Shown: positions 31,501 through 37,774, numbered from the stretch's first letter. The stretch is DNA of 64,000 nucleotides from Dryomyza anilis (GCA_951804985.1 OX638130.1:117565593-117629592), one strand, 5' to 3'. Program-made: numbers and translations. The notes: generated from the letters alone by a model not told the origin.

Positions 31501-32353
31501 CGACAAATATTTTCGTACAAACGGGGCACGGCAGGGAGTTTAAATGCACTAATAGTTTTGCTTTCAAATTGAAATAGAAATTTTGCAGAAATTGCGACAG
31601 CAACTGAAACAACCGACTGTATGACTGACTGAAGAAGAATATGAGGCAAAACACGCAAAGCAGATAAAAACTAAAAAATAAAACGCGCTTATCAGCGCAA
31701 CCAACAACAACTGGAGAAGCTGAATGGCAGTGAGGCGGGCACGCAGCAACGTTGCGGAAGACGCTTGCGATAAGATAAAAACATTCTTTTATTTTATTAT
31801 TTTGCTTAATTAATCAAATAATAATAAGAATTCGTTGAGTAGAATGAGTTGGTTTTTTGATGGCATCGAGAAGAATTTAGTGTGGCGCTCACATAGCAGG
31901 TTGACGGTTGTGGGGTGGTAGTTTTCTTGTTCATTCACAGTTTTCCAACAAAGTAGTAACACAAAAATATAAAAGTGACAATCATTCTATATTACTCACC
32001 AATGAGTTGCGTCCAAAAGTGACCACAGCTGGAAGATTATCAACAGCTGCAGCAGTCGCCTCTTCGTGCACGGCTTCATTAACCATGTGTTGCTGCGCAG
32101 CGGCTGCTGCCGAGGATGCTTCGAATAGCGCCGTCGGATCACCCCCAGTCTGGCGATAATTATCGACATCGCACAGCAAACGCTCCAAATACTCTACGTA
32201 GAGCGTCTCCTGTTCCAGCTCTTTGGTGAGTTCGTCGATTTTAGACTTGTGCCGCTCAAGGCTGGCGCGCACATCCTGCTCCCAGGCTTCTGAGAGCGAG
32301 CTCTGTGGAAAGCGTTGCAGCCACAGACGCTGAAAGTCGTCGAAGACACTCAT
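7386..32353 (-). CDS. RhoGAP1A: BCR/ABR orthologue: RhoGEF-PH-C2-RhoGAP protein (RhoGAP1A-like), 13 coding exons
   Basis: I joined 13 exons on the minus strand: 32353-32000, 26543-25921, 25764-25176, 25114-24819, 24751-24631, 24472-24452, 20022-19924, 19860-18850, 18780-18397, 18265-18096, 18019-17880, 7963-7714, 7575-7386. Every junction has GT and AG borders and the phases add up to 1415 codons plus stop. Domains in order: Bcr oligomerisation coiled coil (about 1-72), low-complexity Ser/Thr/Gln linker (to about 660), DH (about 675-860), PH (about 880-1035), C2 (about 1085-1190) and RhoGAP (about 1225-1410) with the arginine finger in GIYRVSG (Arg1252). The family switches Rho/Rac GTPases through opposing GEF and GAP activities; human BCR has 1271 residues. 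The start is ATG 32353 ([11 protein letters not shown]), not the GTG 15 bases upstream. The Drosophila symbol is assigned from memory of the BCR/ABR orthologue. Confidence 0.9.
7714..7963 (-). CDS. RhoGAP1A: BCR-like exon 12: RhoGAP domain core
   Basis: Reads [19 protein letters not shown], then [20 protein letters not shown] and [15 protein letters not shown], ending before GTAAGT. The LKxYLRELPE(P/A)L(F/I) signature is the second conserved block of RhoGAP domains. Confidence 0.95.
8101..8365. repeat. CATCATATTGATGAA dyad-rich repeat in BCR-like intron
   Basis: Multiple overlapping copies, in both orientations, of TCATCATATTGATGAA and TTCAATATGATGAA after a CTACACAGAAAAAA lead. Related dyads occur inside 15307-16594. 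Probably a transposon remnant; ends not defined. Confidence 0.45.
8455..8720. repeat. Dispersed-repeat remnant (TTTGTTTGTCTGTTT ... CTGAACGGATTTTTCTGAAAA)
   Basis: Contains phrases common to degraded arthropod repeats: a TTTGTTTGTCTGTTT stretch, ACCACGCCTACTTTTACGCC and AAACCACTGAACGGATTTTT. No coding capacity. Assignment to a named family is not possible from sequence alone. Confidence 0.35.
8721..9349. other. Intronic AT-rich DNA, nothing identified
   Basis: Intron of the BCR-like gene between exons 12 and 11. A 98-codon minus-strand reading frame at 8638-8934 has no domain or splice support. Confidence 0.35.
9350..9535 (-). mobile_element. tRNA-derived SINE, copy A (decayed)
   Basis: Read on the minus strand it contains GAACCGAAAGGTCTCTGATT and later ATACATTGTTTTGCTATACC, CTCGCAGATAATGG and AAAACCTCCGATAGTAAAA, in the same order as the fuller copy at 52155-52345. 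The tRNA-like A box is missing or decayed. Confidence 0.6.
9690..9862 (-). mobile_element. tRNA-derived SINE, copy B (5'-truncated)
   Basis: On the minus strand it shares TCTTTTCATAGAAA, ATTTTTCTAT, CGCTACCTCGGCAGT, CAAACCTACAAGAGTAAA and the CTCACCCGG end with the copy at 52155-52345. A B-box-like GGATTCAATACC remains. It lies about 150 bp from copy A in the same orientation. Confidence 0.7.
10016..10775. mobile_element. Probable inverted-repeat element with TTCCCAA ends
   Basis: Begins CTTCCCAAGTAGAATATTAT and ends CATAATTTGTCTAGTTGGGAA, giving short inverted termini. The interior has repeated phrases (TTCGGACA, GACATCTTT, AACGATG) and no domain-bearing reading frame; the minus-strand frame at 10397-10639 lies inside and has no support. 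Boundaries are tentative. Confidence 0.4.
11165..11520. repeat. Two adjoining minisatellites (CACCACACCAAAATT and GAAGAATTTTACGGG)
   Basis: From about 11170 to 11330 a 15-bp unit TCACCACACCAAAAT repeats about ten times. From about 11340 to 11520 an ~18-20-bp unit like TACGGGGAAGAATT repeats. The small reading frames over this stretch are products of the repeats. Confidence 0.75.
11521..12137. other. Intronic AT-rich DNA with T/A runs
   Basis: Several long A or T runs and imperfect duplications of ATTTTTTTTCGCACAAAATTTTT. Nothing functional identified. Confidence 0.35.
12138..12250. repeat. Short inverted repeat upstream of the collagen-like gene
   Basis: AAGCGACTAGCTTTGCTTGCTT and AAGCAAAGCAAGTCGC form inverted arms around a ~60-bp loop. 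It resembles a short MITE remnant about 260 bp before the promoter of the nested gene. Confidence 0.4.
12459..12490 (+). promoter_or_regulatory. TATA box and initiator of the collagen-like gene
   Basis: TATAAAAG at 12459-12466 is followed, 31 bases from its first base, by an initiator-like ATCACAGTTT with the likely first base at 12490. This is the standard fly TATA-to-start spacing and leaves a 22-base 5' UTR before the ATG at 12512. Confidence 0.65.
12512..13382 (+). CDS. Secreted collagen-like protein, nested in BCR-like intron
   Basis: Two exons, 12512-12542 and 12598-13382, joined across a 55-base intron (GTTAGT...TTACAG), give 271 residues. Residues 1-19 are a signal peptide ([19 protein letters not shown]). 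A Pro/Tyr-rich segment and a CNC motif (Cys63, Cys65) precede 25 uninterrupted Gly-X-Y triplets (68-142), enough for a short triple helix; the two cysteines could link chains. A His/Gly-rich stretch follows ([22 protein letters not shown]), and the end is strongly acidic (YYDEEQEK to EEYDDT). The gene lies on the opposite strand within the 9.9-kb BCR-like intron and has its own TATA promoter and poly(A) signal. It is far too short for a basement-membrane or fibrillar collagen. I do not recognise a named orthologue. Extracellular matrix, cuticle, eggshell or secretion roles are all possible. Confidence 0.85.
13428..13433 (+). terminator. Poly(A) signal of the collagen-like gene
   Basis: AATAAA 46 bases after the stop codon, followed by a TTGTTTT stretch about 30 bases later, as expected for the cleavage region. 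Confidence 0.65.
13434..14444. other. Intronic AT-rich DNA, nothing identified
   Basis: Intron of the BCR-like gene downstream of the nested gene. The 13730-14020 part (GATGTTTACC ... TAGAATCAATGCAGTGTCCTTG) resembles 34600-34830, so it is probably an old dispersed repeat. No gene seen. Confidence 0.35.
14445..15157 (+). mobile_element. Dispersed repeat starting TATACCCTACACTAAGAGTG, copy 1
   Basis: Starts with a small hairpin (ATACCCTACACT-AAG-AGTGAAAGGGTAT). It includes CTTGATCAGCATGACCTCCT, GAGTCGATTTAGCGATGT and CTGTCTG repeats, and ends after the GTCGGCTTAGACCGAC hairpin with CTTCCCAACTTG. Two more copies, both inverted, are at 29487-30240 and 52540-53038. Phrases of this kind are widespread in fly genomes; class not assigned. 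Confidence 0.75.
15307..16594. mobile_element. Inverted-repeat element with CCCAGATAGACA ends
   Basis: Left end CCCAGATAGACAAACATTCA and right end TGAATGTCTATCTGGG are inverted repeats 1.29 kb apart. The interior is AT-rich with TCATGA dyads, has no transposase, and carries a second element nested at 15713-16069. Non-autonomous DNA transposon is the likely class. Confidence 0.65.
15713..16069. mobile_element. Nested palindromic MITE (GAGCGCTACATGGGATTTTTC arms)
   Basis: Arms of about 130 bp, for example GAGCGCTACATGGGATTTTT (15732) against AAAAATCCCATGTAGCGCTC (about 16043), and CGGCAAGATATATGG against CCATATTTCTTGCCG. A shorter relative sits at 45817-46029. Short reading frames here on both strands are shadows of the palindrome. 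Confidence 0.75.
17107..17335 (+). repeat. Retro- or transposon remnant (CAAATCGGTTCAGCGGTTTAG)
   Basis: Contains TTTCAGTCAAATCGGTTCAG, CGGTTTAGACGTGATGAAAC and AGACAGACGGAC, phrases found in many degraded arthropod repeats. No intact coding frame. Confidence 0.45.
17336..17879. other. Intronic AT-rich DNA before BCR-like exon 11
   Basis: No feature seen apart from a short (TA)n run near 17845-17860. Confidence 0.35.
17880..18019 (-). CDS. RhoGAP1A: BCR-like exon 11: RhoGAP domain with arginine finger
   Basis: Reads [19 protein letters not shown], then [20 protein letters not shown] and KLKKSFET, ending before GTAAGT (phase 1). Contains the catalytic arginine finger in GIYRVSG. The following intron is about 9.9 kb and contains the nested collagen-like gene. 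Confidence 0.93.
18096..18265 (-). CDS. RhoGAP1A: BCR-like exon 10: end of C2 to RhoGAP linker
   Basis: Reads [18 protein letters not shown], then [20 protein letters not shown] and GAKMSAVLK, with acceptor TTTTTAG and donor GTGAGT (phase 2). It corresponds to human BCR VKFNSREFSLKRMPSRKQTG and FGVKIA. It was not represented by a long reading frame and was recovered from splice signals. Confidence 0.88.
18397..18780 (-). CDS. RhoGAP1A: BCR-like exon 9: C2 domain
   Basis: 128 codons, starting [19 protein letters not shown] and ending AKHVLK before GTAACT. The core [33 protein letters not shown] and [20 protein letters not shown] is the BCR/ABR-type C2 domain. Confidence 0.95.
18850..19860 (-). 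CDS. RhoGAP1A: BCR-like exon 8: DH and PH domains
   Basis: The largest exon, 337 codons, opening [14 protein letters not shown] after TTTATAG and ending IKSLK before GTGATT. It holds most of the RhoGEF core ([46 protein letters not shown]) followed by the PH domain ([20 protein letters not shown] through [16 protein letters not shown]). These segments match human BCR closely in order and spacing. Confidence 0.95.
19924..20022 (-). CDS. RhoGAP1A: BCR-like exon 7: start of DH domain
   Basis: 33 codons between ATTATAG and GTAAGT, reading [20 protein letters not shown] and then [13 protein letters not shown]. The [16 protein letters not shown] part aligns with the first helix (CR1) of the BCR/ABR DH domain. 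Shorter than typical reading-frame cutoffs. Confidence 0.85.
20130..22210. repeat. ~357-bp tandem repeat array rich in AAGTACTT
   Basis: The phrase TTGCATTAAATACACTTAAT recurs at 20882, 21240 and 21596, giving unit lengths of 358 and 356. Each unit also contains TTATTCAACGCAGTGACCGT, GAAGTACTTACGCA, TATAATATTAATCGTATATT and TTAAGCACAAGAAATTAC. A more diverged unit precedes at about 20530, and partial units follow to about 22210. The palindromic octamer AAGTACTT or close variants occur dozens of times. The array fills the intron between BCR-like exons 7 and 6. Confidence 0.85.
22211..23139. repeat. Degenerate extension of the AAGTACTT array
   Basis: Unit structure is lost but AAGTACTT, TTTCAAGTA and TAATTACTT keep recurring. 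Similar sequence resumes at about 24050-24340 after the palindromic element at 23191-24030, so that element probably inserted into the array. Confidence 0.6.
23191..24030. mobile_element. Palindromic element with GTCATGCCAAAAGGGCGAAT ends, copy 1
   Basis: 23191-23508 is a long palindrome: GTCATGCCAAAAGGGCGAAT at the left, ATTCGCCCTTTAGGCATGAC at the right, and inner arms CACCTATCGATCTGCATCAT / ATGCAGATCGATAGGTG. A second similar palindrome fills about 23524-23800, and a third end (CATTCGCCACTTTGGCATGAC) lies near 24000-24022. The same blocks, inverted, occur at 55129-55720. Confidence 0.7.
24452..24472 (-). CDS. RhoGAP1A: BCR-like exon 6: candidate 21-nt microexon
   Basis: Seven codons (NLVSAIL) between a pyrimidine-rich TTTAACAG acceptor and a GTGAGT donor. 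Including it keeps the frame between exons 5 and 7, and so would skipping it. It could therefore be a constitutive or cassette microexon, or a chance match. Confidence 0.45.
24631..24751 (-). CDS. RhoGAP1A: BCR-like exon 5: end of linker
   Basis: Short 121-base exon with acceptor TTTTCAG; reads [19 protein letters not shown] and ends TPGALRK before a GTTCGT donor (non-ideal). A GTATGT 4 bases further along is a better-looking donor but breaks the frame with the downstream exons as I read them. Too short for standard reading-frame scans. Confidence 0.65.
24819..25114 (-). CDS. RhoGAP1A: BCR-like exon 4: linker with tyrosine motifs
   Basis: Starts [14 protein letters not shown] after CTTAAG, ends in phase 2 before GTTAGT. 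Contains several acidic-flanked tyrosines ([26 protein letters not shown]) of the kind seen in tyrosine-phosphorylated docking regions. Human BCR is known to carry such a Grb2-docking tyrosine (Tyr177), but direct equivalence is not shown. Confidence 0.75.
25176..25764 (-). CDS. RhoGAP1A: BCR-like exon 3: linker
   Basis: Starts after TTACAG, reads [18 protein letters not shown], then Ser/Thr-Pro rich sequence including SPTGSL twice, and ends SKEYLAAQI before a GTAATA donor. Proline-rich start and many SP/TP sites suggest docking and phosphorylation sites (inference). The phase agrees with exons 2 and 4; the donor is weaker than average. Confidence 0.75.
25921..26543 (-). CDS. RhoGAP1A: BCR-like exon 2: low-complexity linker
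   Basis: Starts [10 protein letters not shown] after a TTTGCAG acceptor and ends CCA-AG before GTAGGT (phase 2). The sequence is rich in Ser, Thr, Asn and Ala with runs such as TTATTTT and VEQQQ; no folded domain is visible. It occupies the position of the disordered region of human BCR. Its joining to exon 1 across a 5.4-kb intron rests on matching phase only. Confidence 0.75.
27050..28075. repeat. ~174-bp tandem repeat array with TGTGTGCAC dyads
   Basis: GAGCACAAGACTT or close variants recur at about 27154, 27328, 27501, 27636, 27806 and 27933 (spacings 174, 173, 135, 170, 127). Each unit contains GTTGTGTGCACTTTTATTTA followed by the inverted AGTGCACACAA about 80 bp later, so each unit can fold into a hairpin. 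It lies in the first intron of the BCR-like gene. Confidence 0.8.
28076..29486. repeat. A-rich GAGCACAAATAAAA degenerate repeat
   Basis: Continues the GAGCACA / AATAAAA vocabulary of the preceding array without a regular period. It contains a local direct duplication (CTCATATGAGCACAATACAAG) near 29187-29230. The same vocabulary resumes at 30241-31080. Confidence 0.55.
29487..30240 (-). mobile_element. Dispersed repeat starting TATACCCTACACTAAGAGTG, copy 2
   Basis: Inverted full copy: begins CCAGTTGGGAAGGTTAGATC, has the GTCGGTCTAAGCCGAC hairpin near 29563-29578, an expanded CAGA/GGAC microsatellite, and ends CACTCTTAGTGTAGGGTATA. It sits in the middle of the GAGCACA-rich first intron of the BCR-like gene and interrupts that repeat. 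Confidence 0.75.
30019..30104. repeat. CAGA/CGGA tetranucleotide microsatellite
   Basis: About 86 bases of CAGACAGACGGACAGACGGA-type units. It is an expansion of the short CTGTCTGTC stretch present in the other copies of the enclosing dispersed repeat. The repetitive Cys/Leu/Ser reading frame at 30024-30266 is an artefact of it. Confidence 0.85.
30241..31080. repeat. A-rich GAGCACA/TAGCACAACTAG repeat, continued
   Basis: Repeated TAGCACAAAAATAGCACAAC and ACTAGAAAAAAC units, including a near-exact local duplication (30480-30530 versus 30600-30650). No gene; minus-strand reading frames at 30296-30868 are composition artefacts. Confidence 0.55.
31081..31760. other. GC-richer unique segment in BCR-like intron 1, with TTGG/CTGG microsatellite
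   Basis: Composition shifts away from the A-rich repeats at 31081. A GGTTGGTTGGCTGGCTGG microsatellite lies at about 31270-31320, followed by a moderately GC-rich stretch just downstream of exon 1 (in transcript sense). It could hold regulatory sequence or an alternative exon, but I find no supported exon; the overlapping minus-strand frames at 31433-31749 lack any domain. Confidence 0.35.
32000..32353 (-). CDS. RhoGAP1A: BCR-like exon 1: start codon and N-terminal oligomerisation coiled coil
   Basis: 118 codons, phase 0 end, donor GTGAGT. It begins [11 protein letters not shown] and includes [19 protein letters not shown] and [14 protein letters not shown], which align with the Bcr-Abl oligomerisation domain (a pair of helices that form antiparallel coiled-coil tetramers in human BCR). 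The Ala-rich stretch that follows is low complexity. The 5' UTR lies at higher coordinates. Confidence 0.88.
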
Positions 32354-32620
32354 TGCGATTTCCACCACAACAACAATAGCAACAACAATTAAATAATATT
32401 TAAAGTTTTTCGCAAAATATTTCTATGTTTATTCGGTCTCAGCCGCTGTTATCATTTTACGCACTTTCGACTGGGCGACGTCGACTCCTCTCAGTTTCAG
32501 CGCAACGCAACGAGCAACGATGATGACACACAGACTAAGGTGCGTCGTACTAGGTTCCGCGAATGATGATCTCTCGCACTACACTAGGCTCCGCTGTGCC
32601 ACACACTATAAATTGATTGA
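32354..32620 (-). promoter_or_regulatory. Probable 5' UTR and promoter region of the BCR-like gene
   Basis: Upstream of ATG 32353 is a run of CAA-type triplets (AACAACAATAGCAACAACAA on the plus strand), then a GC-rich, non-repetitive island at about 32440-32600. It contains no TATA box in a plausible place. The transcription start cannot be fixed from sequence. Confidence 0.4.
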
Positions 32621-32989
32621 GTTGGGTGAACAAACAAATTTTATTTTGTTACTGTCACAATTAATCACGGTTTATTTAAATTTAATATGTTGCACAAGTT
32701 ACTCCCAGAGTTTTCTGTTGTGTATTTGCCCTTCGTTCCCCTTTGCAATGTTTTAAGTTTTCACATTTCACTTTTTCATTTGCAGTCGCCGCCCCACGGA
32801 GATTTTTGTGCGTTTTTGTCTTTCGAAGCGATTTATTTATTGTCTCTACCGTTCTTTTGTAGCAATTTAAATGCACACTTAATGCATTATAATATTGTTA
32901 AATGCATTGATTTGATTTCGTTGTAATATTCTGTATTTTATTTGATATATTTTTGTGAAAATACGAAAATTTATTGAAAGCAGCCAAAC
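32621..32989. other. Intergenic flank upstream of the BCR-like gene
   Basis: Non-repetitive, moderately AT-rich, with short reading frames on both strands lacking domains. Nothing else identified. Confidence 0.3.
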
Positions 32990-34291
32990 CAGTGATGCAT
33001 TGCACTGGTATATATAGGGTAGAAACCACAAAACTCGTTTAATCCGCACTTATGAAATTGCCCGCTTTTTCCCATTGAATTTTATTACCCACTATTTGTT
33101 TTTTTACCCTTTACAAAAATGTCAGTAATACTGTTCAATAAAAATTAAAAAGTACTGTATATTTTAAGTTATTTTTAAAATGAAGTAAATACTATTATGC
33201 ATTTTTAGTGAAGAAACGAAAGTTCATAAAATTTTAAAGAAGTCCAAATATTTATAAAATTTCGTTCTTAAAAAACTTTTCATACCATAAAGTGCAATTT
33301 CCACAAAATTTGGATTTTTCTCAACAGTGACTAAATTTTGCCATTTAAAAGCATATATTGAAGAGTCTGTCATAGATAATAAAATTGATTGTCATAGCAA
33401 TCTTATTTCAAAAATTATTGGTTTTTACAAACATTTTTGCAGACAAAATTAGGGACAAAGGTAATTTTATTAAAAAATTTATATTTAAAATTGAGAACGC
33501 GTAACCAACTCTTGAACTTTCCGGAAAGTTTCCAAACTGTTTGGTTCAGATATAGAAAGAACCAACACAGAATGTCGGTCGCTTCCGTTTGTTCCTGAAT
33601 TCAATAATATCAAATATCTGTATTTTATTGATTTTATGACTTACATAATTTACAGGTTCTACACTCTCAGAAATATATTGTCATTTCCGACAATATTGTA
33701 ACAATCTTGATGTTCAAAATAGATCTCATGATCAGATTGTCAAATTATTGTCGGCTTGACATTCTGATTGTTAATATTGAAATGTCATGAGATTATTGTT
33801 GATAACAATCGAGATTGTCAATGAATAAAAATGTAATGTCACTCAAATGTTTTTAAAATTTTGAATTGCAATAAATTGAATATAATGAAGTTTAGCACAA
33901 AAAGATCATGTTCTGCGAGCACATGTGTCCAAGATCTTGACGATATTGGGACAGCTGCATGAAGGACTTGCTGGCATACATCATCTATCTGCCCGTACAC
34001 AGGCAGATAGATTTACTAATTTTGCTTATAAATCGCCATCCAATTGGATCAGAAGACATTGCTCTACAATATAAAAAATTGTTTTTTGACGTCAATATTT
34101 TTTGCAAGATTTTTTAAACATAATATGATGATAACTGAAATATTACATTTAAAATCGGTTTTAAATGGATTAACCAATTAGGGTAATCCGTTTAATAATT
34201 TGGGTAATTTACCCAATTAAAAAAAAAAAAATCACCACTTTTAACTAATTTATTTTTTTACCCTATTTAATTTTTGTACAATACATCACTG
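32990..34291. mobile_element. Possible hAT-like relic with CAGTGATG...CATCACTG ends
   Basis: CAGTGATG at 32990 and CATCACTG ending 34291 are inverted, and both ends carry ACCC/GGGTA-rich blocks (TTACCCACTA, TTTTTTACCCT versus GGGTAATCCG, TTACCCTATTT). Flanks do not form a target duplication, so this is tentative. A patch at about 33900-34050 is less AT-rich and may be decayed coding sequence. Confidence 0.3.
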
Positions 34292-35628
34292 CATTACTGA
34301 AATGTCAAAAGTCCATTTCGAATTTCGAAACTTCAAATCATATTTACAAACGATGACTGTTTTCGTATTATTAATAAACAAGTTAATCAATAAAACGTAC
34401 AAGCATAAAATTATTCGATGCACTATTTATCAATATTAAGAAGCGCGATATTCATATCTCTAGCTCTAATGCATATCCTCCGTGATTTAGTCGACATAAT
34501 GAAGCAACTAAGAAAACAATAATAACTTTGATATTTCAGGTAAACATGCCCAGATTATCCCAATTGGAATATTTGGCAGAAATATCACAACCTCAAACAT
34601 AAATATACGTGCAAATTACTTGAATTGTATTTGAGACAAACATCTTAAAAACATGCGACAAATAAGAAAAATATTGCTAACAAACAAATGTGCAAACATC
34701 AATTAAATATCTTATATATGTGAAGGTTATTGTGGATTTTCGGAGATTTTATTTGATATAAAAAAAATTAAATGGATTTTTATTTATTTTTGAATTAATG
34801 CAGTATCCTTGTTCTATACCGCTTTCGAATATTCTGAATGGAAAAGTCGTATACTCAATAGCTAAATATTAAAATAACCCAATAAACACACAAATACAAG
34901 ATAGGCTCACGACTTTTGATTGGAAATTAAATGTGAGAAATAATAATCAAAATAAAATCGATTTTTATTTCAAATAAAATAATTTTGACACGTTTTAAAT
35001 CAAAAGCCTAACTATATGGGCTCATTCAAAATTCAGCATTTTCTTAGTTTATACTGAATTCCTAAAAAAAAAATATTTTCTTCAAATTATTAATTAAAAC
35101 TCACTTGATTTCAGGTAGATTCTGTAAAATGGATGATTAATTGGGTAATTGGAATCCCTCCAACCGAGAACATTTCAATAAGAATATGTAAAAAGGATTA
35201 TTAATTGGGTAATTGGAATCCCTCCAACCGAGAACATGCACAATGGCGTTTTCATCTGATCCTGCCGAGCTCGCGAGATTGCTTTTCTCTTTTTTACCTC
35301 AACGCTTTTTTAGTTTTAAGGCATTAAACCAGTGTTCGCTCTTAAAATAAAAATGTCCCAACAAAAGTACCAGATGATTTGTAATTAGTAAAATCATGTG
35401 TAAAATAACCAATAAAAAAATATTTATTAATTTTTAATTTCAATTCAAAATTTGTTGGTATCAAAAAAAATCAAAAGGCGTTTTGCAAAAATTGAATAAG
35501 TGTGGATATTATTAATCCATCAATTCAAATCGATAAAATAAGTTTTTGTGTATCAATAATAAGGATTTGGAGCGATCGAGGTACTACTAAATTAGTTTTA
35601 TAAATATATATATATTTTTTTATTTAAT
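34292..35628. other. Intergenic repeats, including a 64-bp tandem duplication
   Basis: 34600-34830 resembles 13730-14020. At 35123-35237 a 64-bp unit (GATTAATTGGGTAATTGG, AATCCCTCCAACCGAGAACA) is present twice in tandem with few differences. No gene. Confidence 0.45.
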
Positions 35629-35859
35629 ACGTTGTAGAACGAAAAGTCACTAAATACATTTTCAAAATTCCCAATATTCATTTACAAAAATCTTTATATA
35701 TCTGTAAATTTTTAATCGATGAGTCAATTTGTTTACCACATGATAAGAAAATGTAAATCTATCAATTGATATTTCAACTTAGTTTTTATAATATTAATCA
35801 ACAAACTCTAAATTTCAGTTTTTCATATTTGGAGACTTTTCGTTCTACAACGACGATAT
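35629..35859. mobile_element. MITE, ATATCGTCGTTGTAGAACG family, copy 4
   Basis: Left end truncated to ACGTTGTAGAACGAAAAGTC, right end CTTTTCGTTCTACAACGACG intact, and interior CACATGATAAGAAAATG conserved. It lies between the BCR-like gene and RpL7A, about 32 kb from the other three copies. Confidence 0.8.
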
Positions 35860-36464
35860 ATATCTTCAAGTGTCAAATTTTGATATTTTTTTCAAATACC
35901 GGGTAATTATAAAATATTAAAGCATCTCTGTTTTTATGTTAATCATATGAAGTTGGCTGCGCTTGTTGACTGCAACTTTGAAATTATAACAGAGATGTTT
36001 ATTTCGAAACTTCAAAAGTCCACTTCGAAAAGGTGGTGTCTTATTCTCAATAGCAAACAGGAGCACCTAAAAAGTTAATCAATATTCACAATAAATTTTA
36101 TATATTAAAATTTCAATTTCGACAAAATTAACAAACTAAACAAAATTAACTATGCCCACAAGTTGTATTTTTGTAGCATGAAACAATGTTGGCAATTTAT
36201 TAACATTTGCTTTGTTTACTCAATAGTAAACACATTGTTATTTATTCATACGACGCACTTAAGCTTCTTGAAAACTGGTTTTCGGCGATCAAGCAAACAC
36301 ATGTTAATTATGCCTATTATTTATGCCAGATTAAGATATGAAATCAAAAACTTTATCTGCGGAAACATAAAATATGTTAAAACACAACTATTGCTGTTTT
36401 AATAACAATTTTGATACAAAATATAAACTAAAACAAATGCTTTTTGTAATTTTTACAAACTAGT
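35860..36464. other. Intergenic DNA downstream of RpL7A, nothing identified
   Basis: The 79-codon plus-strand frame at 36163-36402 has no homology that I recognise and no promoter or splice context. Confidence 0.35.
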
Positions 36465-36470
36465 TTTATT
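36465..36470 (-). terminator. RpL7A: Poly(A) signal of RpL7A
   Basis: AATAAA on the minus strand, 57 bases past the stop codon at 36527. A very short 3' UTR is usual for ribosomal protein genes. Confidence 0.7.
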
Positions 36471-36526
36471 CCTTTTCAAACTATGCTGTCTGAATCAAAA
36501 TGTAAAAAACTATAGACACAAACAGC

Positions 36527-37774
36527 TTATCCTTGTTTCTGTGCCATCTCACGCTGTTTCGCCTTCTCCAACTTGGCGATGCGGGCCAAACTCTTGGTGC
36601 CCAAGATACCGCCTCCCCAGTGTTTGCGGATTTCGTCTTGACGTTCGTTGTAGTTGGTCTTGACGGCCTCCAAAACCTTCGAGAAGTTGGCCTTGTCGTT
36701 GGTCTCAACGTTGGTCAGGGCCAGAGCGGTGCAGGTCTTGCGACGCACCAACAGACCGAGACGAGCCTTGCCCTTAACGATGCAGTATGGGACACCCATC
36801 TTGCGGCACAAAGCAGGCAGGAACAGAACCAACTATAAAACAAATAGAAAAGAAAGAATACTTGTTACAAAAAGCACTTTAAATCAGAAACTGTATAAGT
36901 ATTAAATAAACTATCAGATTGTCAAGTTGCCACAGCCAATTGAGTACCCCGTAGGGTCACAATTTCAGTTGAAGAAATTCTAATTTTACATCATTACAAT
37001 GAAGACTGTATTAAAGTCTGAATTGGTCGCAAAACCTACCTCAAGTGGATCAACATCATGAGCGATGACGACCAGCTGAGCTTTCTTTTGTTCAATCAAC
37101 TTGGTGACGGTGTTGGTACCGGCACGAATGAAGGTTGGCTTCTTCTTGGGCTGGACATCCTTGCCCTTAGCCTTGGCCTCAGCGATCTTCTTCAAGCGCT
37201 GCTTCTTGGCCAGAGCGGACTCTGGACGGTACTTCTCCAACAGCTTGAACATCTTGACGGCGGTGGTCTTGTCCAAGGTCTGGCTGAACTGGTGAATTGG
37301 TGGTGGCACCTTCAAGCGCTTCTGGAGCACGGCTTTTTGACGCTGCACACGAATGTACTTGGGCCATCTCACAAAACGCGACAGATCACGTTTTGGTTGA
37401 ACATTTTGTCCTGTAAACAAATTGCAGCGATAAGTAAACCTTCGATCAATAGCATTTAGAATATGTTTTATTTACCAATTCCGAAGTTCTTCGGCCTCTT
37501 TTCGAAGAGCTGGTTGACAACTTTCTTGACAACGGCTTTCTTCACAGCCAATGGAGCTGGGGCAACCTTCTTGGTCACTGGCTTCTTCTTTGGTCTGGGC
37601 TGAAATGCAAAACGACAGGCACTTAATATATTTTCATTAAATCAACACAATATCGAGCGAGCACTAGCACAAAACATTTTCGTCACACAACGCATGCACT
37701 GAACAGCACATAGTGATTCACAGCATTTTTATTAATTTAGAATTAATTGTGGAATTTACCTTCTTAACAACCAT
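36527..37774 (-). CDS. RpL7A: Ribosomal protein L7A (eL8), four exons
   Basis: Exons 37774-37760, 37599-37476, 37410-37040 and 36832-36527 join with correct borders and phases into 271 residues, the length of Drosophila RpL7A. The protein starts MVVKK, then [16 protein letters not shown], and continues with [20 protein letters not shown], then [20 protein letters not shown]. It contains the L7Ae RNA-binding fold ([53 protein letters not shown]) and ends [10 protein letters not shown]. It is a structural component of the cytosolic 60S subunit, bound to 25S/28S rRNA. The five-codon first exon and small introns (160, 65, 207 bases) are typical of ribosomal protein genes. Expression is probably strong and growth-linked, given the pyrimidine tract at the start. 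Plus-strand frames over this region are shadows. Confidence 0.97.
36910..37000 (-). ncRNA. Weak box C/D snoRNA candidate in RpL7A intron 3
   Basis: On the minus strand the intron has a C-like box ATGATGT (36988-36994), an internal ACTGA, and a D box CTGA (36914-36917) about 75 bases apart. Box C differs from RTGATGA at the last base, and the terminal stem is weak. Ribosomal protein introns commonly host snoRNAs, and vertebrate RPL7A hosts several, which is the main reason to list it. No rRNA target identified. Confidence 0.18.

Noticed and set aside
32000..32368. Upstream start at 32368 for the BCR-like protein
   Set aside because: The codon is GTG, not ATG; ATG 32353 gives MSVFDDF, which aligns with the conserved BCR N-terminus.
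32990..34291. Confirmed hAT transposon from CAGTGATG/CATCACTG ends
   Set aside because: The flanking 8-mers do not match, so it is kept only as a tentative relic.
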